Shown: piece after piece, positions 51,056 to 60,846 of the stretch
Position numbering within the stretch: position 1 is the stretch's first letter
Layout: every line of letters begins with the position of its first letter
Assembly: GCA_900316295.1 (NCBI GenBank)
Contig: ONCJ01000016.1
Location: 1-64,000, forward strand
Source of the DNA: an uncultured Prevotella sp.
Lineage (GTDB): Bacteria; Bacteroidota; Bacteroidia; Bacteroidales; Bacteroidaceae
DNA: 64,000 nt
Direction: 5' to 3'
Notes under the pieces: model-generated
Databases searched by the model: none
What the model saw: the letters and a program-made list of their open reading frames with translations, nothing else
Told to the model about the DNA's origin: nothing
Position numbers and translations under genes: made by a program

Positions 51056-51063
51056 CAAAGATA
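51056..51063 (-). promoter_or_regulatory. -7 box for the aminotransferase gene
   Basis: CAAAGATA (plus) reads TATCTTTG on the minus strand, 29 bases before the ATG. Confidence 0.55.
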
Positions 51064-51227
51064 CTACTTTTTAAGAATATCGCTATCTATAAGTGCTAAC
51101 TTTTTTTCTCTTTATTATTGGTTCCATCCTTCTCTTACATATTTATAGATACTGAAAGCTATTCCAATCCAATAGTATATTTTGACGTTTGTATTCACTT
51201 CATAAGGCACAGGCAACCAATTGAAGA

Positions 51228-51770
51228 CTAATTTATCTCTTCAAGCTCACCCGTTTCAGAGTCAATGATAAATCCACGCACAATGATGTCCTTAGGTACA
51301 AGAGGATGGGTCTTGATAGTCTCAACAGTCTTTCTCACGGATGTTGGCGTGTCCTTGAACCCCTCCAACCAGTGATGTAGGTCTATGCCGCATTTCTGGA
51401 TGGTGTCGAGCGTTTCGTCTGTTATACCACGAACAATCATCTCATGATGGAAGTGGTCGTAGCTCATATGACAGGCGCCGCAATGTGAATGAGCTACCAC
51501 CATGATTTCTTTCACACCTAACTCATAGATGGCAACAATAAGACTGCGCATAGCTGAGTCGAAAGCAGAAATGACCAAGCCTCCCGCATTCTTTATGATT
51601 TTAGCATCTCCGTTCTTTAGTCCGAGTGCTGCAGGAAGTAATTCGGTCAGTCGGGTGTCCATGCACGACAATACAGCCAGCTTCTTGTCTGGAAATTTGC
51701 TTGTAAGATATTTCTCGTAGCCCTTTTGTTCTACGAAGGTCTTGTTGTAGTCAATAATTTGGTCAATCAT
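51228..51770 (-). CDS. Beta-class carbonic anhydrase
   Basis: A 180-residue zinc enzyme interconverting carbon dioxide and bicarbonate. Ligands are C36 (SCMDTR, with D38 and R40 forming the catalytic pair), H94 and C97 (HSHC). Length and the RGFIIDSETGEL end fit the short type found in anaerobes and Gram-positives. After its TAG the DNA keeps a protein-like open frame in another phase to 51115. Confidence 0.9.
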   Translation of the reverse strand: MIDQIIDYNKTFVEQKGYEKYLTSKFPDKKLAVLSCMDTRLTELLPAALGLKNGDAKIIKNAGGLVISAFDSAMRSLIVAIYELGVKEIMVVAHSHCGACHMSYDHFHHEMIVRGITDETLDTIQKCGIDLHHWLEGFKDTPTSVRKTVETIKTHPLVPKDIIVRGFIIDSETGELEEIN

Positions 51771-51831
51771 ATATAATATGTATTTTAATAAATCCGGATT
51801 TATTCTTTACCTCCGCAGTATGGAAGTTTAT

Positions 51832-51873
51832 AAAAAAAGAGGGCCCGACTCAGGCAGAACGCCATCATCGGGC
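51832..51873 (-). terminator. Terminator of tRNA-Phe
   Basis: On the minus strand GCCCGA pairs with TCGGGC, enclosing a smaller GGC/GCC hairpin, and is followed by CCTC and seven T residues. Confidence 0.75.
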
Positions 51874-51888
51874 TAATGAAAGGAGGAG

Positions 51889-51961
<73 letters not shown>

Positions 51962-51985
51962 ATCATGTCTTTTGTTTTGCGGATG

Positions 51986-51993
51986 CAAAGGTA
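51986..51993 (-). promoter_or_regulatory. -7 box for tRNA-Phe
   Basis: CAAAGGTA (plus) reads TACCTTTG on the minus strand, 24 bases before the tRNA 5' end. Confidence 0.6.
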
Positions 51994-52052
51994 TGAAATT
52001 AATTCTTAATACGTACTGCTTGATGCATAATTCTTTTTATCCTTAACTTTTT

Positions 52053-53165
52053 TTAGGAATTAGTCAGCGGATTCCATCCTTGAGCCTTTAGTTCAAACTC
52101 TTTGTCGTCGCGCGTTATTAGAACACATCCGAGTTCTGGTTTGGTGATATGTCCCACAATACGTATGTCTTCCATTCCCTCCACTTTCTCATAGTCGCCG
52201 ATGGGTACGGTGAAGAGTAGCTCGTAGTCTTCGCCGCCGTTAAGGGCTGCTGTGGTGAGGTTCATGTTAAACTCCTCGCATGTCACGGCAGTCTGATAGT
52301 CAATGGGTATGTTTTTTTCGTATATCCTGCAACCAGTATGGCTTTGTTTACAAATATGCATTAGTTCGCTGCTGAGTCCGTCGGATATGTCCATCATTGC
52401 TGTCGGATGGATGTTGGCATCTCTTAGTGCTTTAATGATGTCGCCCCTTGCCTCAGGTTGCAGTTGTCTTTCCAACAGGTACTCTTTGCCTGCGAAATCT
52501 GGTTGGAAGTACTTCATGTCGTCCAGCTCCTTGGATAGCTGTTTCAGTAAAGGCTGGTCGTCCTTTGCTTTGGCAGCTGCCATCTTTTGGTTTATCTCCT
52601 TTACCTGTTGGTAGTAGACCGCTTTTTCTCGTTCCAGGATTTGCAGACCCATATATGCCGCACCAAGATTGCCGCTCACGCAGATCAGGTCTGTCTCCTT
52701 TGCACCATTACGATATATGATTTCGGTCTTATCGGCTTCTCCAATGCAAGTTATGCTGATGGCAAGTCCTGTCAGAGACGACGTGGTGTCTCCGCCTACG
52801 ATGTCAACATTCCATTTGTCGCATGCACGACGTAGTCCTTCGTAGAAAGCCTCTAAGTCTTCAACATTAAATCTTTTGCTCAATGCAATGCTGACCGTCA
52901 TCTGTCTTGGTGTACCATTCATGGCAAAGATGTCGCTGATATTGACCATTGCCGACTTATATCCAAGGTGCTGCAGGTCAATGTATGTCAGGTCGAAGTG
53001 GACTCCTTCCATGAGCATGTCTGTGGTGACGAGCACCTGCTTGTCATGATAGTTGAGCACTGCGCAGTCGTCGCCTACACCGTATAGGGTAGAATTGTTG
53101 TGGTGGGGTAGGTCTTTGGTGAGTCGTTCGATTAGTCCAAACTCTCCAAGTTTAGATATATCCAT
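52053..53165 (-). CDS. thiL: Thiamine-monophosphate kinase
   Basis: A 370-residue kinase making thiamine diphosphate. Signatures: GEFGLIERLT, YGVGDDCAVLNY (ATP/Mg site), TTDMLMEGVHFDLTY, GYKSAMVNISDIFAMNG, VGGDTTSS, DISDGLSSELMHI and NGGEDYELLFT. A helical, lysine-rich insert at about 180-215 is longer than in Escherichia coli ThiL. Last gene of the sppA-lpxK-thiL run. Confidence 0.93.
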   Translation of the reverse strand: MDISKLGEFGLIERLTKDLPHHNNSTLYGVGDDCAVLNYHDKQVLVTTDMLMEGVHFDLTYIDLQHLGYKSAMVNISDIFAMNGTPRQMTVSIALSKRFNVEDLEAFYEGLRRACDKWNVDIVGGDTTSSLTGLAISITCIGEADKTEIIYRNGAKETDLICVSGNLGAAYMGLQILEREKAVYYQQVKEINQKMAAAKAKDDQPLLKQLSKELDDMKYFQPDFAGKEYLLERQLQPEARGDIIKALRDANIHPTAMMDISDGLSSELMHICKQSHTGCRIYEKNIPIDYQTAVTCEEFNMNLTTAALNGGEDYELLFTVPIGDYEKVEGMEDIRIVGHITKPELGCVLITRDDKEFELKAQGWNPLTNS

Positions 53166-53220
53166 CTCTGTGTTTTTTATATAGTGATGTCAATTATTGT
53201 TGTTGATTATCCACAAAGTG

Positions 53221-54390
53221 TCAGTAGCTTTTGAAACTAATAGTACGAGGACTTTTCGTGGATTTATCATTGTTTGCTGCTTTATGGTCGTCCTTTCGTT
53301 TAACCAAGATGCTGTTTTTAGAATTCTTACGTATGTAGCTTATGATCTTATGCTTAAATTTTTCCTCTTCGTCAAGCATGAATCGGATCTCTATTGGCAG
53401 CACATAGATGTTATTACTTACCTCATTGCTCAGTCGGCTTAGTCCGTCGAGCCTTGTAGCATCTTTTTCTGTGGTGATAATCACCTTTGGCGAGGGCATG
53501 GACTCGAATACCCGATTGATTTTCTTTTCGTCTTTGCGCGTGAAACGGTGGTGATCAGCGAACGACAGGGTGGTGATGCTTTTGCATCGAGGCTCCATGT
53601 CTACGATTATCTGTTGTGGTGAGGCAATGCCTGTGAGTAGCAACACATTCATGTCTTTTAGTTGCTCTGGCGACATCGTGTTGCTGCCAATCATATGTCT
53701 CAGGGGCATGTATTCTATCCTTGTGTAGAATAACTTTTGATATGGGAAAAGGTTCATGGCCTTTTTCAAGACACGATAGTCTATAGCCTTCAGATTTTCA
53801 GGACATTTTGTTATGATTACTATATCCGCCCTTGATTTACCTTCTTTTGGCTCCCTGAGTCTGCCTGCTGGTAGCATTTCGTCGTAGATGATAAGTCTAT
53901 GATAGTCTACTAACAGGATGTTAATACCAGGTTTGACGTATCTATGTTGGAATGCGTCGTCAAGCAGTATCACGTCGGTATCCTTAGTCTCTTGGTCGTT
54001 GATGAGCCTGTCTATTCCCTCACACCTGTCCTTGTCGACAGCTACGTATATGCCTTGGAATTTCTGTTTCATCTGGTATGGCTCGTCGCCTATTTCGTCC
54101 ATGGTAGTATCGTCATTAGCCAGAACATACCCTTTACTCTTACGCTTATACCCTCGACTGAGCACCGCCACCTTTACCTTGTCTTGCAGCATTCTGATGA
54201 GGAACTCTACATGAGGAGTCTTGCCAGCGCCACCTACGGTAATGTTTCCTACAGATATGACGGGTGTGTCAAAGCTGCGACTCTTCAGGAACCCGAGCTC
54301 AAACATCTGGTTCCTGAAGTTCACGATTAGCCTGTATATCCAACTGGCTGGCAATAGCCATTTCCTTATCTTTATAAAGTCGCCTATCAT
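53221..54390 (-). CDS. lpxK: Tetraacyldisaccharide 4'-kinase
   Basis: A 389-residue lipid A kinase adding the 4' phosphate. A membrane-associated N-terminal helix is followed by the P-loop in GNITVGGAGKTP (GGAGKTP, 53-59), VAVLSRGYKRKSKGYV, LLDDAFQHRYVKPG and ATRLD near the end. Complete; 47 bases after sppA and 55 bases before thiL. Confidence 0.93.
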   Translation of the reverse strand: MIGDFIKIRKWLLPASWIYRLIVNFRNQMFELGFLKSRSFDTPVISVGNITVGGAGKTPHVEFLIRMLQDKVKVAVLSRGYKRKSKGYVLANDDTTMDEIGDEPYQMKQKFQGIYVAVDKDRCEGIDRLINDQETKDTDVILLDDAFQHRYVKPGINILLVDYHRLIIYDEMLPAGRLREPKEGKSRADIVIITKCPENLKAIDYRVLKKAMNLFPYQKLFYTRIEYMPLRHMIGSNTMSPEQLKDMNVLLLTGIASPQQIIVDMEPRCKSITTLSFADHHRFTRKDEKKINRVFESMPSPKVIITTEKDATRLDGLSRLSNEVSNNIYVLPIEIRFMLDEEEKFKHKIISYIRKNSKNSILVKRKDDHKAANNDKSTKSPRTISFKSY

Positions 54391-54437
54391 TTCCTTCTTA
54401 AACGTTAATACGTGCTATCGCAAACACTCTTTGCCTT

Positions 54438-56210
54438 TTACCTTACATATATATAATAAGGTATACGCGCCTGAATAGCCGACTGTTGGTTCATGGTCTT
54501 CATGGTCGAGAAGACGTCATAGTATTCGCCCAATGTGACGCGCATCTGTTCGTCAAGATAGTTGCTGCCTTCCATACGATCCATCAGTTGGGTAATCCAG
54601 TCGGTCTGGGCAGGGTAGGACTGGGTATGGAAGTCCTTGATCTTAGCCAGAGCAGCAGCTTTGTTGATAGCCTTCTCAATGCCACCAAGCTCGTCAACCA
54701 GTTTTATTTTCATAGCATCCTGACCTATCCATACGTGACCTTGGGCTATTTGCTCTACCTGATCGGTAGTCATCTTTCTGCCTTCTGCCACTCTTTGTCT
54801 GAACAGTTTGTATCCTCTGTCAACATATTTCTCAAGAATGCTCATCTCCTCTGGGGTGAATGGGCGTGCTCTGGTTCCAAATGCACTATTCTTGTTGGTC
54901 TTTACTTCGTCAAACTTAACCCCGATTTTCTCAGTTAACAGTCCGCTCATGTCAGGGAACATTCCGAAGATACCTATACTACCAGTGAGTGTGGTTGGTT
55001 CGGCTACTATCCAGTTTGCTGGCGCGCTGATGTAGTATCCACCTGAAGCTGCCATTCCACCCATTGATACCACAACAGGTTTTTTCTTCTTCAGCTCCAT
55101 GAGCTGGTGCCAGATCTGCTCTGATGCGTATGCACTACCGCCACCCGAATTGATTCTCAGTACCACAGCCTTCACATCGTCGTCGTTGGTAAGTTCCTCT
55201 AAATCCTTGCATACGGTCTGTGCGTCTATCACGTGTTCGCGAGATGTCATGTCGCCAACTACTCCGTCTACAATGTTTCCGTAGGCATAGTAAACAGCTA
55301 TCTCGTCGCCATCAGTCTGTGCGCCCTTAGCCTTCGTCATGTCGTTTACGGTTACCTGCTTTATCTTTTCGTCGTCTTTCAGGTTGAGTCGTTTCTTGAT
55401 CTCTTTCTTTACCTGGTCGGTATACAGCAGCTGGTCTACCATCTTCATCTTGACATAATCTTGTGGTGCGGCGAATGTTATCAGGCTGTCAGCATACTGG
55501 TTGAGTGTTGCCACGCTTATCTTTCGGCTTGTTGCAACAGCTTGAGTTACGTTCTGCCATATACCATTGATGTATGCTTCGGTTTGTTCTCTGTCAGCGT
55601 CGCTCATCTTGTCTCCTGTAAACATCTCTGTAGCACTCTTGTACGAGCCCACCTTAGCCACTTGCATCTTTATGCCCACTTTAGCGAGTACATCTTTTAT
55701 AAATATCGGTTGTGCGGCAAGTCCGTGCCAGTCAATTATACCCTGAGGATTCAGGTATAGCTTGTCAGCAACTGATGAGATGTAGTAAGTTCCCTGTGTA
55801 TATGCGTCGCCGTATGCCACAATCCATTTACCAGACTTCTTAAACTCCTCCAGGGCTCTCCTGATTGCCTGCATCGAGGCATAAGAGTCAGGTCCGAATG
55901 TTCCGGCTTCGATATAAATACCTTTTACCTTATCGCTAAACTGTGCTTTCTTTATGGCTTCCAATGTAGCGTCGAGACCTGTTGTCAGTTGGTCTTGCCC
56001 ACTCAGCTGCGTAAATATGTTGTCCTCCACTCTCTCCTCCATAACACCAGACAGGTTTATCACCATTACCGAATTGTCCCCTATTGTGGCAACCTGATCT
56101 CCTGAGGATATTGCGCTTACTATTGTCATTATTGCAAAGAAGAACATGACAATACCAAATAAGAATAAGCCAACTATCGTGGCAAGAACATACTTGAAAA
56201 ACTCTTTCAT
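54438..56210 (-). CDS. sppA: Signal peptide peptidase SppA (67 kDa type)
   Basis: A 590-residue membrane serine protease degrading cleaved signal peptides. One N-terminal transmembrane segment (about 8-36) is followed by two related domains. The Ser/Lys dyad is visible as K191 (GSYKSATEMFTGD) in the first half and S389 (GGMAASGGYYIS) in the second. The order sppA-lpxK-thiL follows on one strand with short gaps. Confidence 0.93.
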   Translation of the reverse strand: MKEFFKYVLATIVGLFLFGIVMFFFAIMTIVSAISSGDQVATIGDNSVMVINLSGVMEERVEDNIFTQLSGQDQLTTGLDATLEAIKKAQFSDKVKGIYIEAGTFGPDSYASMQAIRRALEEFKKSGKWIVAYGDAYTQGTYYISSVADKLYLNPQGIIDWHGLAAQPIFIKDVLAKVGIKMQVAKVGSYKSATEMFTGDKMSDADREQTEAYINGIWQNVTQAVATSRKISVATLNQYADSLITFAAPQDYVKMKMVDQLLYTDQVKKEIKKRLNLKDDEKIKQVTVNDMTKAKGAQTDGDEIAVYYAYGNIVDGVVGDMTSREHVIDAQTVCKDLEELTNDDDVKAVVLRINSGGGSAYASEQIWHQLMELKKKKPVVVSMGGMAASGGYYISAPANWIVAEPTTLTGSIGIFGMFPDMSGLLTEKIGVKFDEVKTNKNSAFGTRARPFTPEEMSILEKYVDRGYKLFRQRVAEGRKMTTDQVEQIAQGHVWIGQDAMKIKLVDELGGIEKAINKAAALAKIKDFHTQSYPAQTDWITQLMDRMEGSNYLDEQMRVTLGEYYDVFSTMKTMNQQSAIQARIPYYIYVR

Positions 56211-56260
56211 AATTATAGTGCTAATTAGTTGTTTTCAGTGCATACTAAGGTAATCTATTG

Positions 56261-56268
56261 CAAAGGTA
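56261..56268 (-). promoter_or_regulatory. -7 box for the sppA-lpxK-thiL run
   Basis: CAAAGGTA (plus) reads TACCTTTG on the minus strand, about 50 bases before sppA. Confidence 0.55.
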
Positions 56269-56327
56269 TGAATAAGTACGAATAAATCAAAGAAAATCTT
56301 GTTATTTCTTTTTTTTTTGATGAAAAG

Positions 56328-56369
56328 ACTGACATTTTTTCATACCTGTCAGTTTGGCACGCTTTTCGC
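56328..56369 (+). promoter_or_regulatory. groESL control region: dyad plus -24/-12-like element
   Basis: An inverted repeat ACTGACA / TGTCAGT (56328-56334 and 56347-56353, 12-base spacer) is followed by TTTGGCACGCTTTTCGC (56353-56369). GG at 56356-56357 and GC at 56368-56369 are 12 bases apart, as in sigma-54 promoters (TGGCACG-N4-TTGC), with one mismatch. There is no CIRCE element and no good TAnnTTTG box here. Confidence 0.45.
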
Positions 56370-56411
56370 TATTCTATGTGCAGAAGTTTAACATTATAAA
56401 TATTTTCAAGT

Positions 56412-56681
56412 ATGAATATCAAACCATTATCAGACCGTGTGTTGGTATTACCCGCACCGGCAGAAGAGAAAGTTGGCGGTATCATTATTCCTGATACTGC
56501 AAAGGAGAAGCCACTTCATGGCAAGATTGTAGCAGTAGGCAATGGCACTAAGGACGAAGAGATGGTGCTCAAGGCTGGCGACGAGGTGCTCTATGGAAAA
56601 TATAGCGGCACTGAACTCGAGTATGAAGGCGAAAAGTATCTTATTATGCGCCAAAGTGATGTGTTGGCAGTATTGGGATAA
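56412..56681 (+). CDS. groES: Co-chaperonin GroES
   Basis: An 89-residue cap of the GroEL ring. [33 protein letters not shown] (mobile loop), [25 protein letters not shown] and [14 protein letters not shown] are all typical. Confidence 0.97.
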   Translation: MNIKPLSDRVLVLPAPAEEKVGGIIIPDTAKEKPLHGKIVAVGNGTKDEEMVLKAGDEVLYGKYSGTELEYEGEKYLIMRQSDVLAVLG

Positions 56682-56703
56682 GATATTTATTAGTTGAGTA
56701 CTT

Positions 56704-56729
56704 GAGTAATAAGTTGATGAGTAATAAGT
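56704..56729 (+). repeat. GAGTAATAAGT direct repeat between groES and groEL
   Basis: GAGTAATAAGT occurs at 56704-56714 and 56719-56729. The second copy, read from ATGAGTAATAAG, matches the sequence vocabulary of the repeats at 234-250 and 3812-3851. A following AAAATCG doublet (near 56755-56768) precedes groEL. No gene lies in this 100-base spacer. Confidence 0.55.
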
Positions 56730-56772
56730 AGCTCAATAATCAGATTGTAGAAATAAAATCGTAAAATCGTAA

Positions 56773-58413
<1,641 letters not shown>

Positions 58414-58462
58414 GAATATACATAAATGGTATAAAAATGCAAACTTGGGTTTGCAAAAATCA

Positions 58463-58492
58463 AGGAGTAGCTCTTAGGGCTACTCTTTTTTC
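58463..58492 (+). terminator. groEL terminator
   Basis: GAGTAGC (58465-58471) pairs with GCTACTC (58479-58485), followed by a T run. An inverted repeat AATCAAG / CTTGATT (58501-58527) follows immediately. Confidence 0.75.
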
Positions 58493-58557
58493 TTGACATA
58501 AATCAAGAAGTGTTTATTTTCTTGATTAAAAGTCTTTTATATGCAAACAAAAGCATT

Positions 58558-58565
58558 TATCTTTG
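58558..58565 (+). promoter_or_regulatory. -7 box of a candidate small RNA
   Basis: TATCTTTG, located after the groEL terminator. The next feature downstream is a strong hairpin terminator without any intervening gene. Confidence 0.5.
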
Positions 58566-58568
58566 CAA

Positions 58569-58656
58569 TAGAAATAATTTTGATTTGTTTTAGTAGATTA
58601 GTTTTTAAGTAGTTTGTTTTGAAAATCGAATGTTGTGATAACATTCGATTTTTTTG
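58569..58656 (+). ncRNA. Candidate small RNA downstream of groEL
   Basis: A predicted start about four bases after the TATCTTTG box and a perfect 13-bp hairpin (AAAATCGAATGTT at 58622-58634, AACATTCGATTTT at 58640-58652, loop GTGAT) followed by T residues define a roughly 88-base transcript with no convincing reading frame. The body is U- and A-rich. A separate promoter (58677-58684) serves the next gene. I recognise no known RNA family. Confidence 0.4.
58622..58656 (+). terminator. Terminator of the candidate small RNA
   Basis: Perfect 13-bp stem with five-base loop and a T run. Confidence 0.8.
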
Positions 58657-58676
58657 TTTTTCTAATATTTTCTTTC

Positions 58677-58684
58677 TATCTTTG
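58677..58684 (+). promoter_or_regulatory. -7 box for the small membrane protein and kinase-RapZ genes
   Basis: TATCTTTG, 22 bases before ATG 58706; it rules out the longer reading frame that starts within the upstream terminator. Confidence 0.6.
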
Positions 58685-58705
58685 CACAATAATTTATATT
58701 TACGG

Positions 58706-58864
58706 ATGAAAATACATTTCAATTGGAAGCGTTTCCTGTTGTTTTTCTTCGTCATAGGTGCAATTCTCTATCTGACGAAGTCCTTTTGGATGACACTCGG
58801 CATCATTCTGTTATTGTTTGTTATAGATCATTTCCTTAAACTCTGGGACGAGAGACATGCATAA
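58706..58864 (+). CDS. Small two-helix membrane protein
   Basis: A 52-residue protein: a basic start (KIHFNWKR), two hydrophobic segments (about 10-25 and 28-43, with a short KSFW turn) and a polar end (KLWDERHA). I recognise no family. The start is fixed by the promoter at 58677. It overlaps the next gene by eight bases (58857-58864), so the two are coupled and may work together at the membrane. Confidence 0.65.
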   Translation: MKIHFNWKRFLLFFFVIGAILYLTKSFWMTLGIILLLFVIDHFLKLWDERHA

Positions 58865-60404
58865 GCTAAGACAACTATATATCGACTATCGCCATGAGGA
58901 ACCAGCCTCAATGAGCCAACTACCAGGGGCTGGCAGCAATCGTGTCTATTATCGTATGCAAGACTCTGATGGTCATTCAGTCATAGGTGTCGTTGGTACC
59001 AGCCGTGATGAGAATCATGCCTTCATCTCCTTGTCGCGCCATTTTTGTCTGCGCCAGTTGCCGGTTCCAAAAGTGCTGGCTGTGAGCAACGACGAATTAC
59101 GTTACCTCCAGACTGACCTGGGTGACACATCACTCTTTGATGCTGTTCGTGGAGGACGTGAGGCAGGAGGAAGATACAACCAACGTGAGATAGCCCTGTT
59201 AACCAAGACGATACGTATGCTGCCAGAGATGCAGATACGTGGTGCGCGCGGACTTGACTGGAGCCAATGCTATCCGCAGCCCGCCTTTGACATGGAGAGT
59301 GTGATGTTCGACCTGAACTATTTCAAGTATTGCTTTCTTAAAGCTACTGGACTCGACTTCCATGAATTGAAACTTGAAGCCAACTTCCGATTACTTGCCA
59401 AAGACCTTACCGTCGAGACTGGCGAAAGTTTCCTCTATCGTGACTTCCAGGCGCGTAATGTCATGCTCGACTCTGAAGGCAATCCTCACTTCATAGATTT
59501 CCAAGGTGGTAGGCGTGGACCTATCTACTATGATCTTGCCTCATTCCTTTGGCAAGCGTCAGCCCTCTATCCACACAAGTTGCGCCGTCAGCTTATCAAG
59601 GAATATTATGACGCACTGAGTAGTGTTACTGAGGTTCCTACGGTTCGTCATTTTGCTCATCAGTTAGGGCTCTTTGTTCTCTTCCGCATTCTGCAGGTGC
59701 TTGGTGCATATGGTTTCCGGGGCTATTTTGAGCGTAAACAGCACTTCATCCAGAGCATTCCGCCAGCTATTCAGAACCTGCGCGAACTGCTCGATGCTCA
59801 GGAACTGCCGTATACCTATCTTGTCGAAGTGTTGCGCAAGCTCATTGACCTGCCACAGTTTCGTGTTGTTGAGGCTCCTGCCGTACGTGCCGATGGATAT
59901 CGTACCACCGACAACAATCCATATTCAGCCCATCCTCAGGACGGACCTGCCACATTTTCTAAGTTCGATGGTAAGGGACCGCTTGTAGTACGTGTATTCA
60001 GTTTCTCTTATCGTAAGGGTATACCCGAAGATGAGACAGGCAATGGTGGAGGTTATGTGTTCGACTGTCGTAGCACCCATAACCCTGGGCGATATGAGCC
60101 ATATAAGAAGATAACAGGACTTGATGAACCGGTAATTCGTTTTCTTGAGGATGATGGAGAGATTCTCACATTCCTCGAGAGTGTATATCGTCTTGCCGAC
60201 CATCACGTAGAGCGTTACATCCAGCGTGGTTTCACCTCTCTGATGTTCTCTTTCGGCTGTACTGGCGGTCAGCATCGTTCGGTGTATTCTGCACAGCATC
60301 TCGCCGAGCACATCCACGAGAAATACGGAGTAGAGGTACGCATCTGCCATCGTGAGCAGGGCGTCACACAAGTGCTGGAGTCAAAAGTAAAGGTGAAAGG
60401 GTAA
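58857..60404 (+). CDS. Fusion of an APH-like sugar kinase and a RapZ C-terminal domain
   Basis: A 515-residue two-domain protein. Residues 1 to about 330 form an aminoglycoside-phosphotransferase-like kinase: LPGAGSNRVYYR (ATP loop), LQTDLGDTSLFD, catalytic YRDFQARNVML (D196, N201) and FIDFQGG (D214), similar to AmgK-type N-acetylmuramate/N-acetylglucosamine kinases. Residues about 375-510 match the C-terminal domain of RapZ, ending in FSFGCTGGQHRSVYSA (GCTGGQHRS 467-475) and VRICHRE. In Escherichia coli the RapZ C-terminal domain binds glucosamine-6-phosphate and RNA. The fusion suggests joined amino-sugar recycling and sensing; direct evidence is absent. The N-terminal P-loop half of RapZ is missing. 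Confidence 0.8.
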   Translation: MHKLRQLYIDYRHEEPASMSQLPGAGSNRVYYRMQDSDGHSVIGVVGTSRDENHAFISLSRHFCLRQLPVPKVLAVSNDELRYLQTDLGDTSLFDAVRGGREAGGRYNQREIALLTKTIRMLPEMQIRGARGLDWSQCYPQPAFDMESVMFDLNYFKYCFLKATGLDFHELKLEANFRLLAKDLTVETGESFLYRDFQARNVMLDSEGNPHFIDFQGGRRGPIYYDLASFLWQASALYPHKLRRQLIKEYYDALSSVTEVPTVRHFAHQLGLFVLFRILQVLGAYGFRGYFERKQHFIQSIPPAIQNLRELLDAQELPYTYLVEVLRKLIDLPQFRVVEAPAVRADGYRTTDNNPYSAHPQDGPATFSKFDGKGPLVVRVFSFSYRKGIPEDETGNGGGYVFDCRSTHNPGRYEPYKKITGLDEPVIRFLEDDGEILTFLESVYRLADHHVERYIQRGFTSLMFSFGCTGGQHRSVYSAQHLAEHIHEKYGVEVRICHREQGVTQVLESKVKVKG

Positions 60405-60418
60405 GCCCTTTCACCTTT
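60389..60418 (+). terminator. Terminator of the kinase-RapZ gene
   Basis: AAAGGTGAAAGGG (60389-60401) pairs perfectly with CCCTTTCACCTTT (60406-60418), loop TAAG, then T residues. It encodes the last residues and includes the TAA stop. A further CCCTTTCACCTTTTCACC copy lies near 60437. Confidence 0.85.
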
Positions 60419-60441
60419 TTCAAATCTTCAAATTTTCCCTT

Positions 60442-60846
60442 TCACCTTTTCACCACTTTCTGCCCATTGTGTATATAGATACCCTTCTGTGTGGGGCGGC
60501 TTGAGAGTTTGCGTCCGTCAATGGTGTACCAGCCTTTATCCAGAGTAGGGTAGGGTGAGGAGTCGGCTGAGATTTCGGTAATGCCAGTGATAGTCTCGTC
60601 GCCAAAGTTGAGGACGAAGGTTTTGACACTATTCATATCTTCTTCCGGTGTGGCGGATGCAACTTTCAGTCCCTTCTTCAGTTGGAAATAACCACGACAG
60701 GACTTTATCGTATATCCTTCGCTGATAGGGTGGTGTAGCTTATTGTTAGAGCCGAGATAGAGTTTTGTCTTGTTGCCAGTATCATAGATAAAATCTGGTG
60801 AATATGTACCAATGAAGTCGATATATTCGGTCGAGGTGTTATTTCT
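60442..60846 (-). pseudogene. C-terminal fragment of a Prevotella-type surface protein
   Basis: The minus-strand frame is open from 60846 to the stop at 60442 (about 134 codons). Its content is protein-like: YIDFIGTYSPDFIYDT, KLYLGSNNKLHHPISEGYTI, KSCRGYFQLKKGL, then GWYTIDGRKLSSRPTQKGIY and IHNGQKVVKR. This is the familiar end of large exported Prevotella proteins: a final beta domain plus the 'DGRRL...KGIYIHNGKK' tail. The frame has no signal peptide and no start near its 5' end, which butts against (and overlaps by eight bases) the S9 peptidase gene. An ATG at 60636 could express 64 residues only. I read it as a decayed gene fragment. Confidence 0.7.

Noticed and set aside
56211..56411. 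CIRCE/HrcA operator before groES
   Set aside because: I looked for the TTAGCACTC / GAGTGCTAA pair and found none; only the ACTGACA / TGTCAGT dyad is present.
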